Positions 9,101-16,798 of a stretch of DNA of 64,000 nt are shown one piece after another (position 1 is the stretch's first letter; each line of letters opens with the position of its first letter). Where the stretch lies: positions 310,001 to 374,000 of the forward strand of contig NZ_JAKIKX010000001.1 in NCBI RefSeq assembly GCF_023283925.1, written 5' to 3'. Source of the DNA: Shewanella marisflavi (lineage in GTDB: Bacteria > Pseudomonadota > Gammaproteobacteria > Enterobacterales > Shewanellaceae). Made by a program: the position numbers and the translations under genes. The notes under the pieces were generated by a model. It worked only from the letters and a program-made list of their open reading frames with translations. It was not told where the DNA came from and did not search any database.

Positions 9101-10040
9101 GCATGATGTTAGAGCCGCCGCCGCGAGCACATTCTGAATTAGTAAACAGAGCTTTGTAGACCATGAGGTAGGCTGCAGGTGCAACACCTGATAGCTCAAC
9201 TTCTACACCTTCATAGGTTGTAGTGACCTTATTACCTACAGAAGTACCGGCAACGTGAGAACCGTGGCCACCGTAACCTAGTGGGCTCATATGTTCATCG
9301 GCACACACTTCAAAAGTGGGTTGTGACCAACGGGCAACGATTAGCTTGTCGTTACAGAAGCTTGCATCGACTGTTGAACAGTAGTCATCGCCTGGCATTC
9401 CTTCAGTCGGTTTTGTGAAACCTTCGCCTGCAAACATTGGGTTTTCTGGACGAATACCTGTATCAATTACCGCTACGCGAACGTCTTTACCCGCGTTTTC
9501 CATACCAGAAACCGCTTCCCACATCGCTTCAGAGTTGATGACGTCGTGAGATGAATCCATGTTCACTTCGTACATGGTCTCTGGGTAGACAGACTTAACG
9601 TTAGGCATAGCCGCTAGCTGCTCTATGCTTAGGCCTTGACCAACAATTGTTACACCATTGAATAGGGTCTTAAAGCTTTGCTCAACTTTGGCGTTAGGCA
9701 CTTTTTTCGCCAGTTCATTCACAAATTGTGATTGCTCTTTGGCGAGGAAGCTAGCATAGCTTTGGGCTGGTGCTGACTGTACGTTAACTTTTTGGCCTTT
9801 CTTAGGGGCTGTTGCAGCCAGTGAATCTATCCCGCCTTGGTATTTAGCTACTGCAGGAGAGTTCAGTTCAATGATGAAACGCTGCGGAGCAACTTGTGAA
9901 GGCTGAGAAGCTGCTGGCTTCTTATAGCTATCAGCAGAGGTAATTTCCGGAGCATATGGGTTTGCGGTGTACTGGTTGCTGGCTACAGCCGCACTCGAGA
10001 TCAGCGCTGCTGAAATGGCTAGAGATAATTTAGTTTTCAC
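6192..10040 (-). CDS. Secreted S8 subtilase with PA domain and GlyGly-CTERM tail
   Basis: I start at the GTG at 10040 because AAGGAAGAAG precedes it and the signal peptide (VKTKLSLAISAALISSAAVASN) begins there; the upstream in-frame ATG at 10079 has no ribosome site. About 1282 residues. Order: signal peptide, I9-type propeptide (about 50-155), S8 catalytic domain with Asp193 (VIDTGI), His259 (GGHGSHVAG) and Ser582 (GTSMASPHVAG). A PA insert lies at about 435-500 between His and Ser. Beta-rich regions follow, including a nidogen-like stretch, a VCBS-like repeat (HGEVTLEKDGTVTYTPEDDFFG) and a PKD-like repeat. The C-terminus is SSGGSLGWFALLMLPFAALRRRK, a GlyGly-CTERM signal that family knowledge links to type II secretion and rhombosortase cleavage. 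Confidence 0.95.
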   Translation of the reverse strand: MKTKLSLAISAALISSAAVASNQYTANPYAPEITSADSYKKPAASQPSQVAPQRFIIELNSPAVAKYQGGIDSLAATAPKKGQKVNVQSAPAQSYASFLAKEQSQFVNELAKKVPNAKVEQSFKTLFNGVTIVGQGLSIEQLAAMPNVKSVYPETMYEVNMDSSHDVINSEAMWEAVSGMENAGKDVRVAVIDTGIRPENPMFAGEGFTKPTEGMPGDDYCSTVDASFCNDKLIVARWSQPTFEVCADEHMSPLGYGGHGSHVAGTSVGNKVTTTYEGVEVELSGVAPAAYLMVYKALFTNSECARGGGSNIMLMEAMEHAVNDGADVINNSWGGGAGGDPANSPYKAMYEAAEAAGVVVVTAAGNDGNGPQTIGCPACIESGITVANTTTGRFFANALTVDGEEILALQGNNGLLETDITAPIIAAANIDAENTLGCTPFAADSFKDGIALISRGSCSFATKAENAEAAGAKALVVYNSVPGAPISMYMPDSTLPAVMISNADGAAILESLGDNTTGTIAAEVTRIVNSKFADLLNDSSSRGPNGNQNILKPDLAAPGTSILSATSPDQDGTDFTTMTGTSMASPHVAGAAALMSQLHPDWSANDIKTALTSTAHMDGVLDDDAVTPADPFAMGAGRMDLDAAAKAVLTFDKPSIASDSCVGPCTFTRTVYNKSDEKTSWELSASSDSAGISVSPSSLELEAGESATFTVTVDSTYSEYGAWIFGNVMIKSASHQDAHLPVAILAKESSDASLISTMATKADLTAAEDMPIKAVVNNTIFENTVTVTAMAPEGTKLTSADDVTVTLNGASQNGFEVDEALGRITWVGQLELPEMQTGKGTGASPSIFDLDLAYVPACADGCDEKSFTFNLPAFKYNGATYTQLTISDNGLAVVGGGSTSGTWNNKALPDSANPNNILAPFWSDYDLSDGTADDTGGGQLGIQVVAAGESQWIVVEWKDAQLYADASGNKYSFSLWIQTGDVEDIWFNYLDIPNMPSNVTIGAENISGSVGTTFHYNGQGGTVTTDDYVALQATSSGSVEIDYLATPTSFNPGQTDNFSVDEEATLEANVLDNDTVTKKVARVSVTGDGMTANAQRIIDVAPAGALGEATIVDEPAHGEVTLEKDGTVTYTPEDDFFGKDSFTYTSTDAEGNLNEVTTVNVMVNNVNDAPTVAPTGMTSTEGFVVTAKANGKDVDGDSLTYTWTQTSGTPVTFNNGGAEIKFTAPMGDHTLTFSVVASDGELESEAGTATITVNAKEERSSGGSLGWFALLMLPFAALRRRK

Positions 10041-10063
10041 AACTTCTTCCTTGTCAAATAGAA

Positions 10064-10084
10064 GTGTTTTGAGACACAAAACAC
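10064..10084 (-). repeat. Hairpin in the subtilase 5' leader
   Basis: GTGTTTT-N7-AAAACAC inverted repeat about 24 bases before the GTG start. A second one, GTAAC-N4-GTTAC, lies at 10098-10111. Either could be an operator or an mRNA leader stem. Confidence 0.4.
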
Positions 10085-10260
10085 TATTGGTATTGCTGTA
10101 ACTTTGGTTACTAATACTTTCTTATTTTGTTGCTGTCGTGTTGACGGCTTGTTCTTTTTAACACAAAAGATTGCCAAAGTTAAAGCGGGTAGATGAAAAA
10201 GTTGTAAGTAGTTTTTTAGTAGTAGTATTCACTAAGGCTGAAAGCCCTAGTGAGACTGGC

Positions 10261-10722
10261 TTAAGGTTTAACCGCGCGGCTGATGGGGTTTTGTAAACTA
10301 ATGAGTGTCTCAGTGGATTGAATCTCATCGATGGACTGAATGCGATTGATGAGCACATGTTGTAAACCATCGATAGATTGGCACATCACCTTCACAAAGA
10401 TGCTGTAGTTGCCTGTGGTGTAGTAGGCCTCAGTCACTTCTTCTAGGGCATTGAGTTTGGCGATGGCGGCGGGGTAGTCGCCGGCGCTTTTGAGATTAAT
10501 CCCGATAAAACAGCAGACGTCATAACCGAGCGCCTTGGGGTTTACCGTGATCTGGGCGCCCGTGATAATACCTGCCTGTTTCATCTTCTCTACTCGCACA
10601 TGTATGGTGCCGGCACTCACACCAAAGCGTTTCGCCAACTCAGCGAAAGGGGTACGGGCCTCCTCCATAAGTGCTGAGAGGATCTGATTGTCGAGCTGAT
10701 CACGCTGAAATGAACTATCCAT
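10261..10722 (-). CDS. asnC: Transcriptional regulator AsnC
   Basis: 153-residue Lrp/AsnC-family regulator. The N-terminal helix-turn-helix (about 8-50) contains FAELAKRFGVSAGTIHVRVEKMKQAGIITGA, nearly identical to E. coli AsnC as I remember it. The C-terminal RAM/AsnC effector domain has YDVCCFIGINLKSAGDYPAAIAKL and EVTEAYYTTGNYSIFVKV. AsnC senses asparagine and controls asparagine synthetase asnA. No asnA is adjacent here, so the target is elsewhere. It stands alone between the subtilase and rluA, all on the minus strand but with gaps of over 110 bp. Confidence 0.95.
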   Translation of the reverse strand: MDSSFQRDQLDNQILSALMEEARTPFAELAKRFGVSAGTIHVRVEKMKQAGIITGAQITVNPKALGYDVCCFIGINLKSAGDYPAAIAKLNALEEVTEAYYTTGNYSIFVKVMCQSIDGLQHVLINRIQSIDEIQSTETLISLQNPISRAVKP

Positions 10723-10837
10723 TACTACATACCATTTTAAGTCAATAATATGAGGTAATTTACGGTATTGTTTAGCAAACTGCTAATTTTTTAGCGAGAT
10801 GATTAAAGTTGTAGGTGTAAGCCAGTATGTCGTGGGC

Positions 10838-11515
10838 CTATTGTTGATCTGTGACCTGAGTAAAGGGGATCGGCGTGCTAAAGGTCATCGGCTGCTTGCT
10901 GTAGGGATGGGTCAGACTCAGCGATTGGGCGTGTAGCAACAAACGTGGTGCCAGACGCTTGGCCAGCAGATCGGCATAGAAGTTATCGCCCAGGATAGGA
11001 TGACCTATGGCCATCATGTGCACACGTAGCTGGTGAGAGCGCCCGGTGATGGGGGTTAGCTTAACCAAGGTGGAGCGACGGGCTCGGCTAACCACCTCAA
11101 ACAGTGTCTTAGAGGCCTTGCCCACTTGGTGGTCTACCTTTTGTTTAGGACGATTGGGCCAATCGCAGATAAGAGGGTAATCGACGCTGCCTTGTTCCGG
11201 TTTTACATGACCGGCGACCCGCGCATAGTAGATCTTATGGGTTTCCCTATCGCGAAACTGACGCTTGAGTTCCCGCTCGGCGCTGCGCCTTAATGCTACG
11301 ACGATAATGCCTGACGTGGCCATATCGAGACGATGGACAATTTGAGCGTTAGGATGATCGCGTAAGACGCGGGTGTAAACGCTGTCATGATAGGCAGGAT
11401 CGCGCCCTGGCACAGAAAGGAGGCCTGAGGGCTTATTGACCACCATAATATCCTTATCCTCATGAAGGATCTCGAGCCAGGGCTCGGTAGGCGGCGCATA
11501 CACAAAATCAGTCAT
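10838..11515 (-). CDS. rluA: Dual-specificity tRNA/23S rRNA pseudouridine synthase RluA
   Basis: 225 residues, the size of RluA, which modifies tRNA position 32 and 23S rRNA position 746. The catalytic motif is HRLDMATSGIIV with the essential Asp. The N-terminal ILHEDKDIMVVNKPSGLLSVPGR block and the C-terminal LTPITGRSHQLRVHMMAIGHPILGD block are typical. There is no S4 domain, as expected for RluA rather than RluC or RluD. It lies 116 bp downstream of a three-gene operon on the same strand, separated by a strong hairpin. Confidence 0.95.
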   Translation of the reverse strand: MTDFVYAPPTEPWLEILHEDKDIMVVNKPSGLLSVPGRDPAYHDSVYTRVLRDHPNAQIVHRLDMATSGIIVVALRRSAERELKRQFRDRETHKIYYARVAGHVKPEQGSVDYPLICDWPNRPKQKVDHQVGKASKTLFEVVSRARRSTLVKLTPITGRSHQLRVHMMAIGHPILGDNFYADLLAKRLAPRLLLHAQSLSLTHPYSKQPMTFSTPIPFTQVTDQQ

Positions 11516-11559
11516 AACATGTCTTGACGGCTAAAAGGGCTGCAAAGATACCGCTAAGA

Positions 11560-11585
11560 GGGCGCTTAATGCAAGTGTAGCGCCC
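11560..11585. repeat. Hairpin between the small membrane-protein gene and rluA
   Basis: GGGCGCT-N12-AGCGCCC is a perfect 7-bp GC-rich stem. No T run follows on either strand, so it may pause or process the transcript rather than end it. Confidence 0.45.
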
Positions 11586-11631
11586 TAAAACTGAGAGTCT
11601 ATAAACGGGCTAACTGTGTAGAAAATACCAC

Positions 11632-11919
11632 TTAAAAACCGTGTCCATTGACATGCATGATGGCAAAGGTCCAGACCACGAAGGCCAGGCTTAGATGGAT
11701 GAAGGCGTAGACGCCCTGATCCAGTCGCTCAATGCCTTTGGCCTGCCAGATCAGCTTGGCGTGCAATAAGATATTGAGAGGAAACAGCATAAAGAGTGGG
11801 TAGAAGGCGATGGCACTATCGTCGCCAAATAAGGCGCGCGATACTATCGACCAAAATACCATAAGGGCGGTAACTAATGGCGGTGCGGCGAGCTGGTACT
11901 GTTCGGGGTAGGGAAACAT
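11632..11919 (-). CDS. Small inner-membrane protein, function unknown
   Basis: 95 residues with three hydrophobic segments at about 12-32, 38-55 and 70-90. They are separated by short polar links such as HAKLIWQAKGIERLDQG. No catalytic motif is visible and I do not recognise the family. It follows the methyltransferase gene by 25 bases on the same strand, so it is probably the last gene of the operon that begins with the 12450-12866 membrane protein. Confidence 0.75.
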   Translation of the reverse strand: MFPYPEQYQLAAPPLVTALMVFWSIVSRALFGDDSAIAFYPLFMLFPLNILLHAKLIWQAKGIERLDQGVYAFIHLSLAFVVWTFAIMHVNGHGF

Positions 11920-11944
11920 TAATCGTCCTTAACGCTTATAGATC

Positions 11945-12475
11945 CTAGTTAGCTGGTTTTCGGCCAATATATTGCGCCTTAAAGCAAGGCGTCTCTTCAC
12001 AGCCTACATTACCTTCGAAAGTGTGCAAAGTCTCCCAGTTGGAAAAGCATTTTACTAACTCTGCCTCGTGCAACAAGAAATCAGGGTTTTTCGGTCTGCC
12101 CACCTCTGCCTGTTGAGTGATAAAGGTTTCGTAGATAATCAGCCCACCAGGCTTGATGCTCTCTTTAATGGTCTCAAATAAGGGGCGGTGCAGATAGTTG
12201 AATACCAGGACAATGTCATATTGAGCTTTGGGAAGCTGCGCCTCGCCAGTTTCCAGGTCCTTGGTTTTGGCCTGACAGTGAGGCGGTAGTTTGGGGAGGC
12301 GGCTTACGTCTCTGTCGACAAAGCTCACATGAGCGCCTTGGGCGGCCAACCAGAGGCCATTACGGCCACTGCCGCAGGCCAGGTCGAGCACCTGGGGATG
12401 GGTCTCTAGCCCTAAAAGCTGACTATTTTGCGTCAGCAGCGGCGCGGCTTCAGCCTTTAATCTCTTTTCGTCCAT
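11945..12475 (-). CDS. Class I SAM-dependent methyltransferase (TehB-like)
   Basis: 176 residues. The Rossmann methyltransferase motif I is VLDLACGSGRNGLWLA, followed by a VSFVDRDVSRL acidic loop for the SAM ribose and YDIVLVFNYLHRPLFETIKESIKPGGLIIYETF as motifs IV to VI. This layout resembles TehB-like and other small-molecule methyltransferases; the substrate cannot be read. The start overlaps the end of the upstream membrane-protein gene by 26 bases, which indicates translational coupling. Confidence 0.88.
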   Translation of the reverse strand: MDEKRLKAEAAPLLTQNSQLLGLETHPQVLDLACGSGRNGLWLAAQGAHVSFVDRDVSRLPKLPPHCQAKTKDLETGEAQLPKAQYDIVLVFNYLHRPLFETIKESIKPGGLIIYETFITQQAEVGRPKNPDFLLHEAELVKCFSNWETLHTFEGNVGCEETPCFKAQYIGRKPAN

Positions 12476-12866
12476 CTAAGCGGCGTCCATGCAGTATTGA
12501 AAAATGTCTCAGACCCGCAGGGCCATGGGAGACGACCACCGACAGCAGCACTATGGCGATCAGCAGTTCAGGTTTAGAGTTAGCCAAGGGAATAAACAGC
12601 GCCAGAAGGCCGAGTTTCACTAACGTGAGCACTCCCTTAAGCTGAATAAGCCAACGCCAATCTCTCACTACCTCCCAGAGCATTAGCAGGCTGCCGCTGC
12701 CCATGGCTAAGATCCAATAGTTGCACCACAGCGTTTTGTCGACACCCAACAAGATACCGCCGCCAGCGCCTGTTATGCCTAAAATATGCAGGGCGCGCAG
12801 ACTGGTTTTACTCAGGCGTTGTAGCCAAAATTTTTTCTCGGAAATCGGCTTATGCTTATGACTCAT
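12450..12866 (-). CDS. Predicted membrane protein, function unknown
   Basis: 138 residues from the ATG at 12866 (MSHKHKPISEKKFW). An upstream in-frame ATG at 12923 would add 19 residues, and neither has a strong ribosome site. Hydrophobic segments lie at about 27-42, 48-66 and 82-112 in this numbering. The C-terminus is basic (HGRRLDGRKEIKG), and the motif SHGPAGLRHFSILHGRR precedes the end. First gene of a three-gene operon with the methyltransferase and the small membrane protein. I do not recognise it. Confidence 0.7.
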   Translation of the reverse strand: MSHKHKPISEKKFWLQRLSKTSLRALHILGITGAGGGILLGVDKTLWCNYWILAMGSGSLLMLWEVVRDWRWLIQLKGVLTLVKLGLLALFIPLANSKPELLIAIVLLSVVVSHGPAGLRHFSILHGRRLDGRKEIKG

Positions 12867-13087
12867 AGGGCGAAAGGTCTGTGAAAATTTGCGCCAGCTT
12901 AGCAGGAAATGGCTATAAAACACATTGGCAGCTCACAAAGATAACCATTTCGTGATCCAGAAGGTGATTTATCTTTGTTAAGTCACATCTTTCCTTAGCT
13001 ATAATGGAGCGATAACAGGTTGAGGCAATTTGTGATTACTAGGATGACAAGCCTTTACCCCATTTAGATCACTATTAGGTAGCCAAG

Positions 13088-14077
13088 ATGAGAATAGGTT
13101 TTTTTAGTGCCAAGCACTATGACATGGAACATTTCAACCGCACCAACCAGGCCTTCGGCGCGCAGATAGAGTATTTTGATTACCGTCTGTGCATGCAGAC
13201 GGCCAAACTGGCCTATGGCTTCGAGGTGATCTGCGCCTTCGTTAATGACTCTCTCTGTGAAGAGGTGTTGGTCGAGCTCGCTAAAAATGGCACAAAGATC
13301 ATTGCGATGCGCTGCGCCGGTTTCAACAATGTCGATCTGGACGCTGCGACGCGTTTGGGGATCAGGGTAGTCAATGTGCCCGCTTATTCTCCGGAGTCGG
13401 TGGCTGAGCATACTGTGGCTCTGATGCTGACCCTAAACCGCAAGGTGCATAAGGCTTATCAACGTACCCGTGATGCCAACTTTTCCCTCGAAGGGCTGGT
13501 GGGCTTTAACATGCATGGCCGTACTGTAGGTGTGATAGGCACGGGTAAGATTGGGGTCGCCACCATCAAGATCCTGTTGGGATTTGGCTGCACAGTAGTA
13601 GCCTATGATCCTTACCCTAATCAGCTTGTGACAGATATGGGGATTGACTATCTGCCACTGGACGAGCTGTACGCGGTTAGCGATATCATCAGCCTGCATT
13701 GCCCGCTGACCAAAGAGAATCACCATCTGCTCAACAAAGAAAGTTTTGAGAAGATGAAACCAGGAGTCATGGTGATCAACACCAGTCGTGGTGGCTTATT
13801 AAATGCGTTCGATGCCATGGAGGCGCTCAAGACGGGCCAGATAGGCTCTCTGGGACTGGATGTTTACGAAAACGAGAAAGAGCTATTCTTCGAGGATAAG
13901 TCGAACCAGATCATTCAGGATGACGTATTTAGGCGCCTGTCGGCCTGTCATAACGTGATCTTTACCGGTCACCAGGCTTTCTTAACAGAAGAGGCCCTGG
14001 GTGCTATCGCCCATACCAGTTTGACCAATGTGCGTCAGCTGCTCAATGGCGAAACCTGCCCTAATCAACTATCTTAA
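13088..14077 (+). CDS. ldhA: Fermentative D-lactate dehydrogenase LdhA (2-hydroxyacid dehydrogenase)
   Basis: 329 residues, the length of E. coli LdhA. It reduces pyruvate to D-lactate with NADH. The NAD-binding motif is VGVIGTGKIGVATIKIL at about 141-157. The catalytic triad is visible: Arg in INTSRGGLLN, Glu in GLDVYENEKELFF and His in FTGHQAFLTEEAL. The N-terminal block MRCAGFNNVDLDAA is typical of the D-lactate branch. It is a single gene with a TATAAT hexamer at 13000-13005. It fits an anaerobic-capable organism that also carries arcA. Confidence 0.93.
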   Translation: MRIGFFSAKHYDMEHFNRTNQAFGAQIEYFDYRLCMQTAKLAYGFEVICAFVNDSLCEEVLVELAKNGTKIIAMRCAGFNNVDLDAATRLGIRVVNVPAYSPESVAEHTVALMLTLNRKVHKAYQRTRDANFSLEGLVGFNMHGRTVGVIGTGKIGVATIKILLGFGCTVVAYDPYPNQLVTDMGIDYLPLDELYAVSDIISLHCPLTKENHHLLNKESFEKMKPGVMVINTSRGGLLNAFDAMEALKTGQIGSLGLDVYENEKELFFEDKSNQIIQDDVFRRLSACHNVIFTGHQAFLTEEALGAIAHTSLTNVRQLLNGETCPNQLS

Positions 14078-14157
14078 ATCGTCAATCGGGTTTCACCTGA
14101 CAAGCTTGGCTCAGGCTGATAACTTAAGGGTAAGTTTATTGGCCTGAGGGCAAGATT

Positions 14158-14895
14158 ATGATGGTAAAACAGGAAGTTCACGACATAGACACGCCAACGG
14201 GCAAGATGCGCTGTTATCTCTATCGCCCCGACAGTGAAGGTCTCTTTTCGACGATTATCTTCTATTCGGAAATTTTCCAGCAAACAGCGCCCATTGCGCG
14301 GGCGGCCACCATGATGGCCGGTCATGGCTTTGTGGTGTTAGTGCCGGAAGTGTTTCACGAACTCAATCCCATAGGCACAGTGTTGGCCTATGACGATGAA
14401 GGTAAAGATAAAGGCAATCAGGATAAATTTACCAAGGCGCTGGAACAACACGACAGCGATACTCAGGCGCTGGTGGACTTTGCCATGAGTCAGCCATTTT
14501 GTACCAATCAGGTGGGGGCTATGGGGGTCTGTATCGGTGGTCACTTAGCCTACCGCGCCGCACTCAATATCGATGTTGTCGCTGCGTTTTGTCTCTATCC
14601 TACAGATATTCATTCCAATACCTTGCCGGCCAATCCTGGGAACGACTCTTTGAGCCGCACCGGGGATATCGAGGCGGAGCTGGTGCTCGTCTTTGGTAAG
14701 CAGGATCCCCATGTGCCGAGTGAGGGGCGAAGACTCATTTACGACAAGCTCACCGAGACGGGGCGCAAGTTCACTTATCTTGAGGTCAATGCTCAGCATG
14801 CCTTTATGCGTGATGAGGGGGATAGATACGATCCCGCCCTGGCGCTGCAGATCTATCAACAGGCGGTCGCCTTCTTTCAGCGGACGCTGCGTTAA
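14158..14895 (+). CDS. Dienelactone hydrolase family protein
   Basis: 245 residues of the alpha/beta-hydrolase dienelactone hydrolase family. The nucleophile is Cys125 in the GVCIGG elbow, in the place of Ser as in true dienelactone hydrolases. Asp lies in VFGKQDPHVP and His in VNAQHAFMRD. The N-terminal Glu in SEIFQQTAPIA fits the Glu that activates the cysteine in this family. The natural substrate is unknown, because no aromatic-degradation genes are near. It is a single gene 80 bp after ldhA and ends at a strong terminator. Confidence 0.9.
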   Translation: MMVKQEVHDIDTPTGKMRCYLYRPDSEGLFSTIIFYSEIFQQTAPIARAATMMAGHGFVVLVPEVFHELNPIGTVLAYDDEGKDKGNQDKFTKALEQHDSDTQALVDFAMSQPFCTNQVGAMGVCIGGHLAYRAALNIDVVAAFCLYPTDIHSNTLPANPGNDSLSRTGDIEAELVLVFGKQDPHVPSEGRRLIYDKLTETGRKFTYLEVNAQHAFMRDEGDRYDPALALQIYQQAVAFFQRTLR

Positions 14896-14926
14896 TCGTA
14901 CTGCTTGGGTAAAAGTTGGTTGAACT

Positions 14927-14954
14927 AAAAGGCGAACCTGAGGTTCGCCTTTTG
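14927..14954 (+). terminator. Terminator after the dienelactone hydrolase gene
   Basis: AAAAGGCGAACC-TGA-GGTTCGCCTTTT, a perfect 12-bp stem 32 bases past the stop. Confidence 0.9.
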
Positions 14955-15012
14955 TCTTTCTCTAAACACTCTGTTTTAAAAGCTGTGCTAAACGCTTGGC
15001 ACTAGCAGCTGA

Positions 15013-15981
15013 CTAGAGCCATTTTCGGCGCCTAAACAGCCAGATCAACACGGCGGTGATGGTGAGCATCACGCCCCAAACGATAAAGTAGCCGTCTTTA
15101 TATTTGAGCTCAGGAATATACTCGAAGTTCATGCCGTAGATCCCTGCAATAAAGGTCAGTGGTACAAAGATAGCTGTGATAATGGTCAATACCTTCATGA
15201 TGTTATTGAGCCTATGGGCACTGATGGAGATATAACCGTCGATCAGATCGCTGGAAACCTGGTAGAAGAGATCCGCCAGGCTGGCGGCCCTATGCTGGTG
15301 CTCGCAGACATCGTTGATCTCGTGGTAGAGACTGTCGTCGAAGGGAACCGATGGGGCGCTGCGCAGGGTGTCAAACAGCTCCACGTGATAATGAAAGTTG
15401 CGTCTTAGGCGGGTGAGATCTGTCTTATACAGCACCACCTCGGCCAAGATCTTATCATCTGCCGTGGTCAGCATCACTGTCTCCAGCTCCTCCAGGCGGC
15501 TTTCGAGATCGAACAAGATCTTATGGTAACGCTTAACCACATAGCGGCTGAGTTTCAGCGCCACGGCGCCGGTGTTTTGCAGCGACAGCTCACCCACCTC
15601 CAGTGCATTCATAGTACGTTCGATGGAGAGTGAGCGTTTGCTGTGACGGGTGACGATAAAACGTGGACCGACGAAGAGCGCCAACACTATGTTGTCACAG
15701 TTGATGGAGTCGGAGTCTGCCGATAGCCCCCTGAGCAGCATAAAGGTATGACCGTCAAAATCTTCCACCTTGGGGGGATGACGATCCCGGGAGGCATCCT
15801 GTAGCGCCAGCGGATGCAGGCCAAAATCCCGCTGCAAAGACTCGCTCAACTGATCGTCTATCTCGCCGTCGATATTAAGCCAGAGTATGGTGTCTTCTCG
15901 CTGTTGCCAGCTAGCGATTTGCGAGGCATCACCTCTGGTGAGCGTATCGGTTTGCGGATCATAGTGTAATGTCGTGAGCAT
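15013..15981 (-). CDS. CorA-family divalent metal transporter
   Basis: 322 residues. A large N-terminal cytoplasmic domain (1-260) is followed by two C-terminal membrane helices (about 263-283 and 295-315) and a basic tail (FRRRKWL). The signature YGMNF ends the first helix and is followed by EYIPEL, matching the CorA/ZntB superfamily (YGMNF...MPEL). The GMN motif favours Mg2+, Co2+ or Ni2+ uptake, but ZntB-type zinc export cannot be excluded from sequence alone. The next gene downstream in the plus direction is an MscS-type channel on the same strand, 16 bases away, so they may be cotranscribed. Confidence 0.9.
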   Translation of the reverse strand: MLTTLHYDPQTDTLTRGDASQIASWQQREDTILWLNIDGEIDDQLSESLQRDFGLHPLALQDASRDRHPPKVEDFDGHTFMLLRGLSADSDSINCDNIVLALFVGPRFIVTRHSKRSLSIERTMNALEVGELSLQNTGAVALKLSRYVVKRYHKILFDLESRLEELETVMLTTADDKILAEVVLYKTDLTRLRRNFHYHVELFDTLRSAPSVPFDDSLYHEINDVCEHQHRAASLADLFYQVSSDLIDGYISISAHRLNNIMKVLTIITAIFVPLTFIAGIYGMNFEYIPELKYKDGYFIVWGVMLTITAVLIWLFRRRKWL

Positions 15982-15997
15982 CTATGCCCCCTGTCGG

Positions 15998-16543
15998 TTA
16001 ATCGCTTTGTACTTGAGTATGGTCTTTCTCTGGCGATTCGCTTAACGGTTTGGTCTGCGTCTGATTTAATTTCAATACCCCTTTTTGCAACATCAGGTTG
16101 TTGGGGTAGGTGATGGTGATGCCGTCACTGCGCTCGATCAGCACATGGAACAGGCTGATCTCGGCGATGATGCCTGTGACATCCTCATCCTTGTCGATGA
16201 TCTTGATGCGGTCACCGATGCGATAGGGGAAGACGAAGAAGATTAAGACCCCAGCGGTGATGTTGCTTAAAATCGACCACTGGGCCACTAGGGCTACACC
16301 CAGTACGGCAAATACCGAGGAGATAAACAGTGAGACCTGTTGATACTCAATGCCCAATGACACCACCCACAGACAGGCGATGATGATAAATAGCAGATAG
16401 GTAATATATTGAGTCACCAGCTTAGTGCGCTTAAAGGAGACCTGTTTGGATTCGGCCAGCTTGGCTACCCAGTTGGTCAGCAGGCGCTGTGCAAAAACAA
16501 ATATGCCGATGTAGAGGCAGCTAATAAGCAGAGTTTGAGTCAT
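15998..16543 (-). CDS. Small mechanosensitive channel (MscS family)
   Basis: 181 residues from the ATG at 16543; an in-frame TTG at 16603 would add 20 polar residues and is less likely. Three membrane helices (about 1-20, 44-65, 70-90) are followed by the MscS pore-beta region SILSNITAGVLIFFVFPYRIGDRIKI and a beta domain (DVTGIIAEISLFHVLIERSDGITITYPNN). The protein stops after the beta domain, so the C-terminal vestibule of E. coli MscS is absent. It is the first gene before the CorA-type gene. A hairpin with T run sits in the minus-strand leader. Confidence 0.88.
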   Translation of the reverse strand: MTQTLLISCLYIGIFVFAQRLLTNWVAKLAESKQVSFKRTKLVTQYITYLLFIIIACLWVVSLGIEYQQVSLFISSVFAVLGVALVAQWSILSNITAGVLIFFVFPYRIGDRIKIIDKDEDVTGIIAEISLFHVLIERSDGITITYPNNLMLQKGVLKLNQTQTKPLSESPEKDHTQVQSD

Positions 16544-16618
16544 GGCGTGTGAGAAATCAGCTAAAGATTTCAAACAAATACTATAAGAATTGTCCGATTG
16601 CAATGTGAACTTGAGCTT

Positions 16619-16644
16619 AAAAAAACACGCCCCTTGGTGGGCGG
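16619..16644 (-). terminator. Leader hairpin with T run before the mscS-like gene
   Basis: Read on the minus strand, CGCCC-ACCAAG-GGGCG is followed by TG and seven T. It would end or attenuate any transcript entering the mscS-like gene from upstream of 16645. Confidence 0.4.
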
Positions 16645-16798
16645 TTATGACGCTGTGAGTCGCCTTACTCAGTATTTAGTGCCAAAGGCCTGTGCGCGAT
16701 AGGCGCTTTTGTACTTTGCTTGCTGTGCTGCGCAAGGATTTGCGGCATACTAGCGCCTTTATCGCGCCTGTCACTGTTGGCGCCCAGCGGAGAAGCAG

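Noticed and set aside
8653..9159. 168-codon plus-strand frame opposite the first subtilase
   Set aside because: Shadow frame: low-complexity, Ala/Ser/Pro-rich product inside a well-supported gene.
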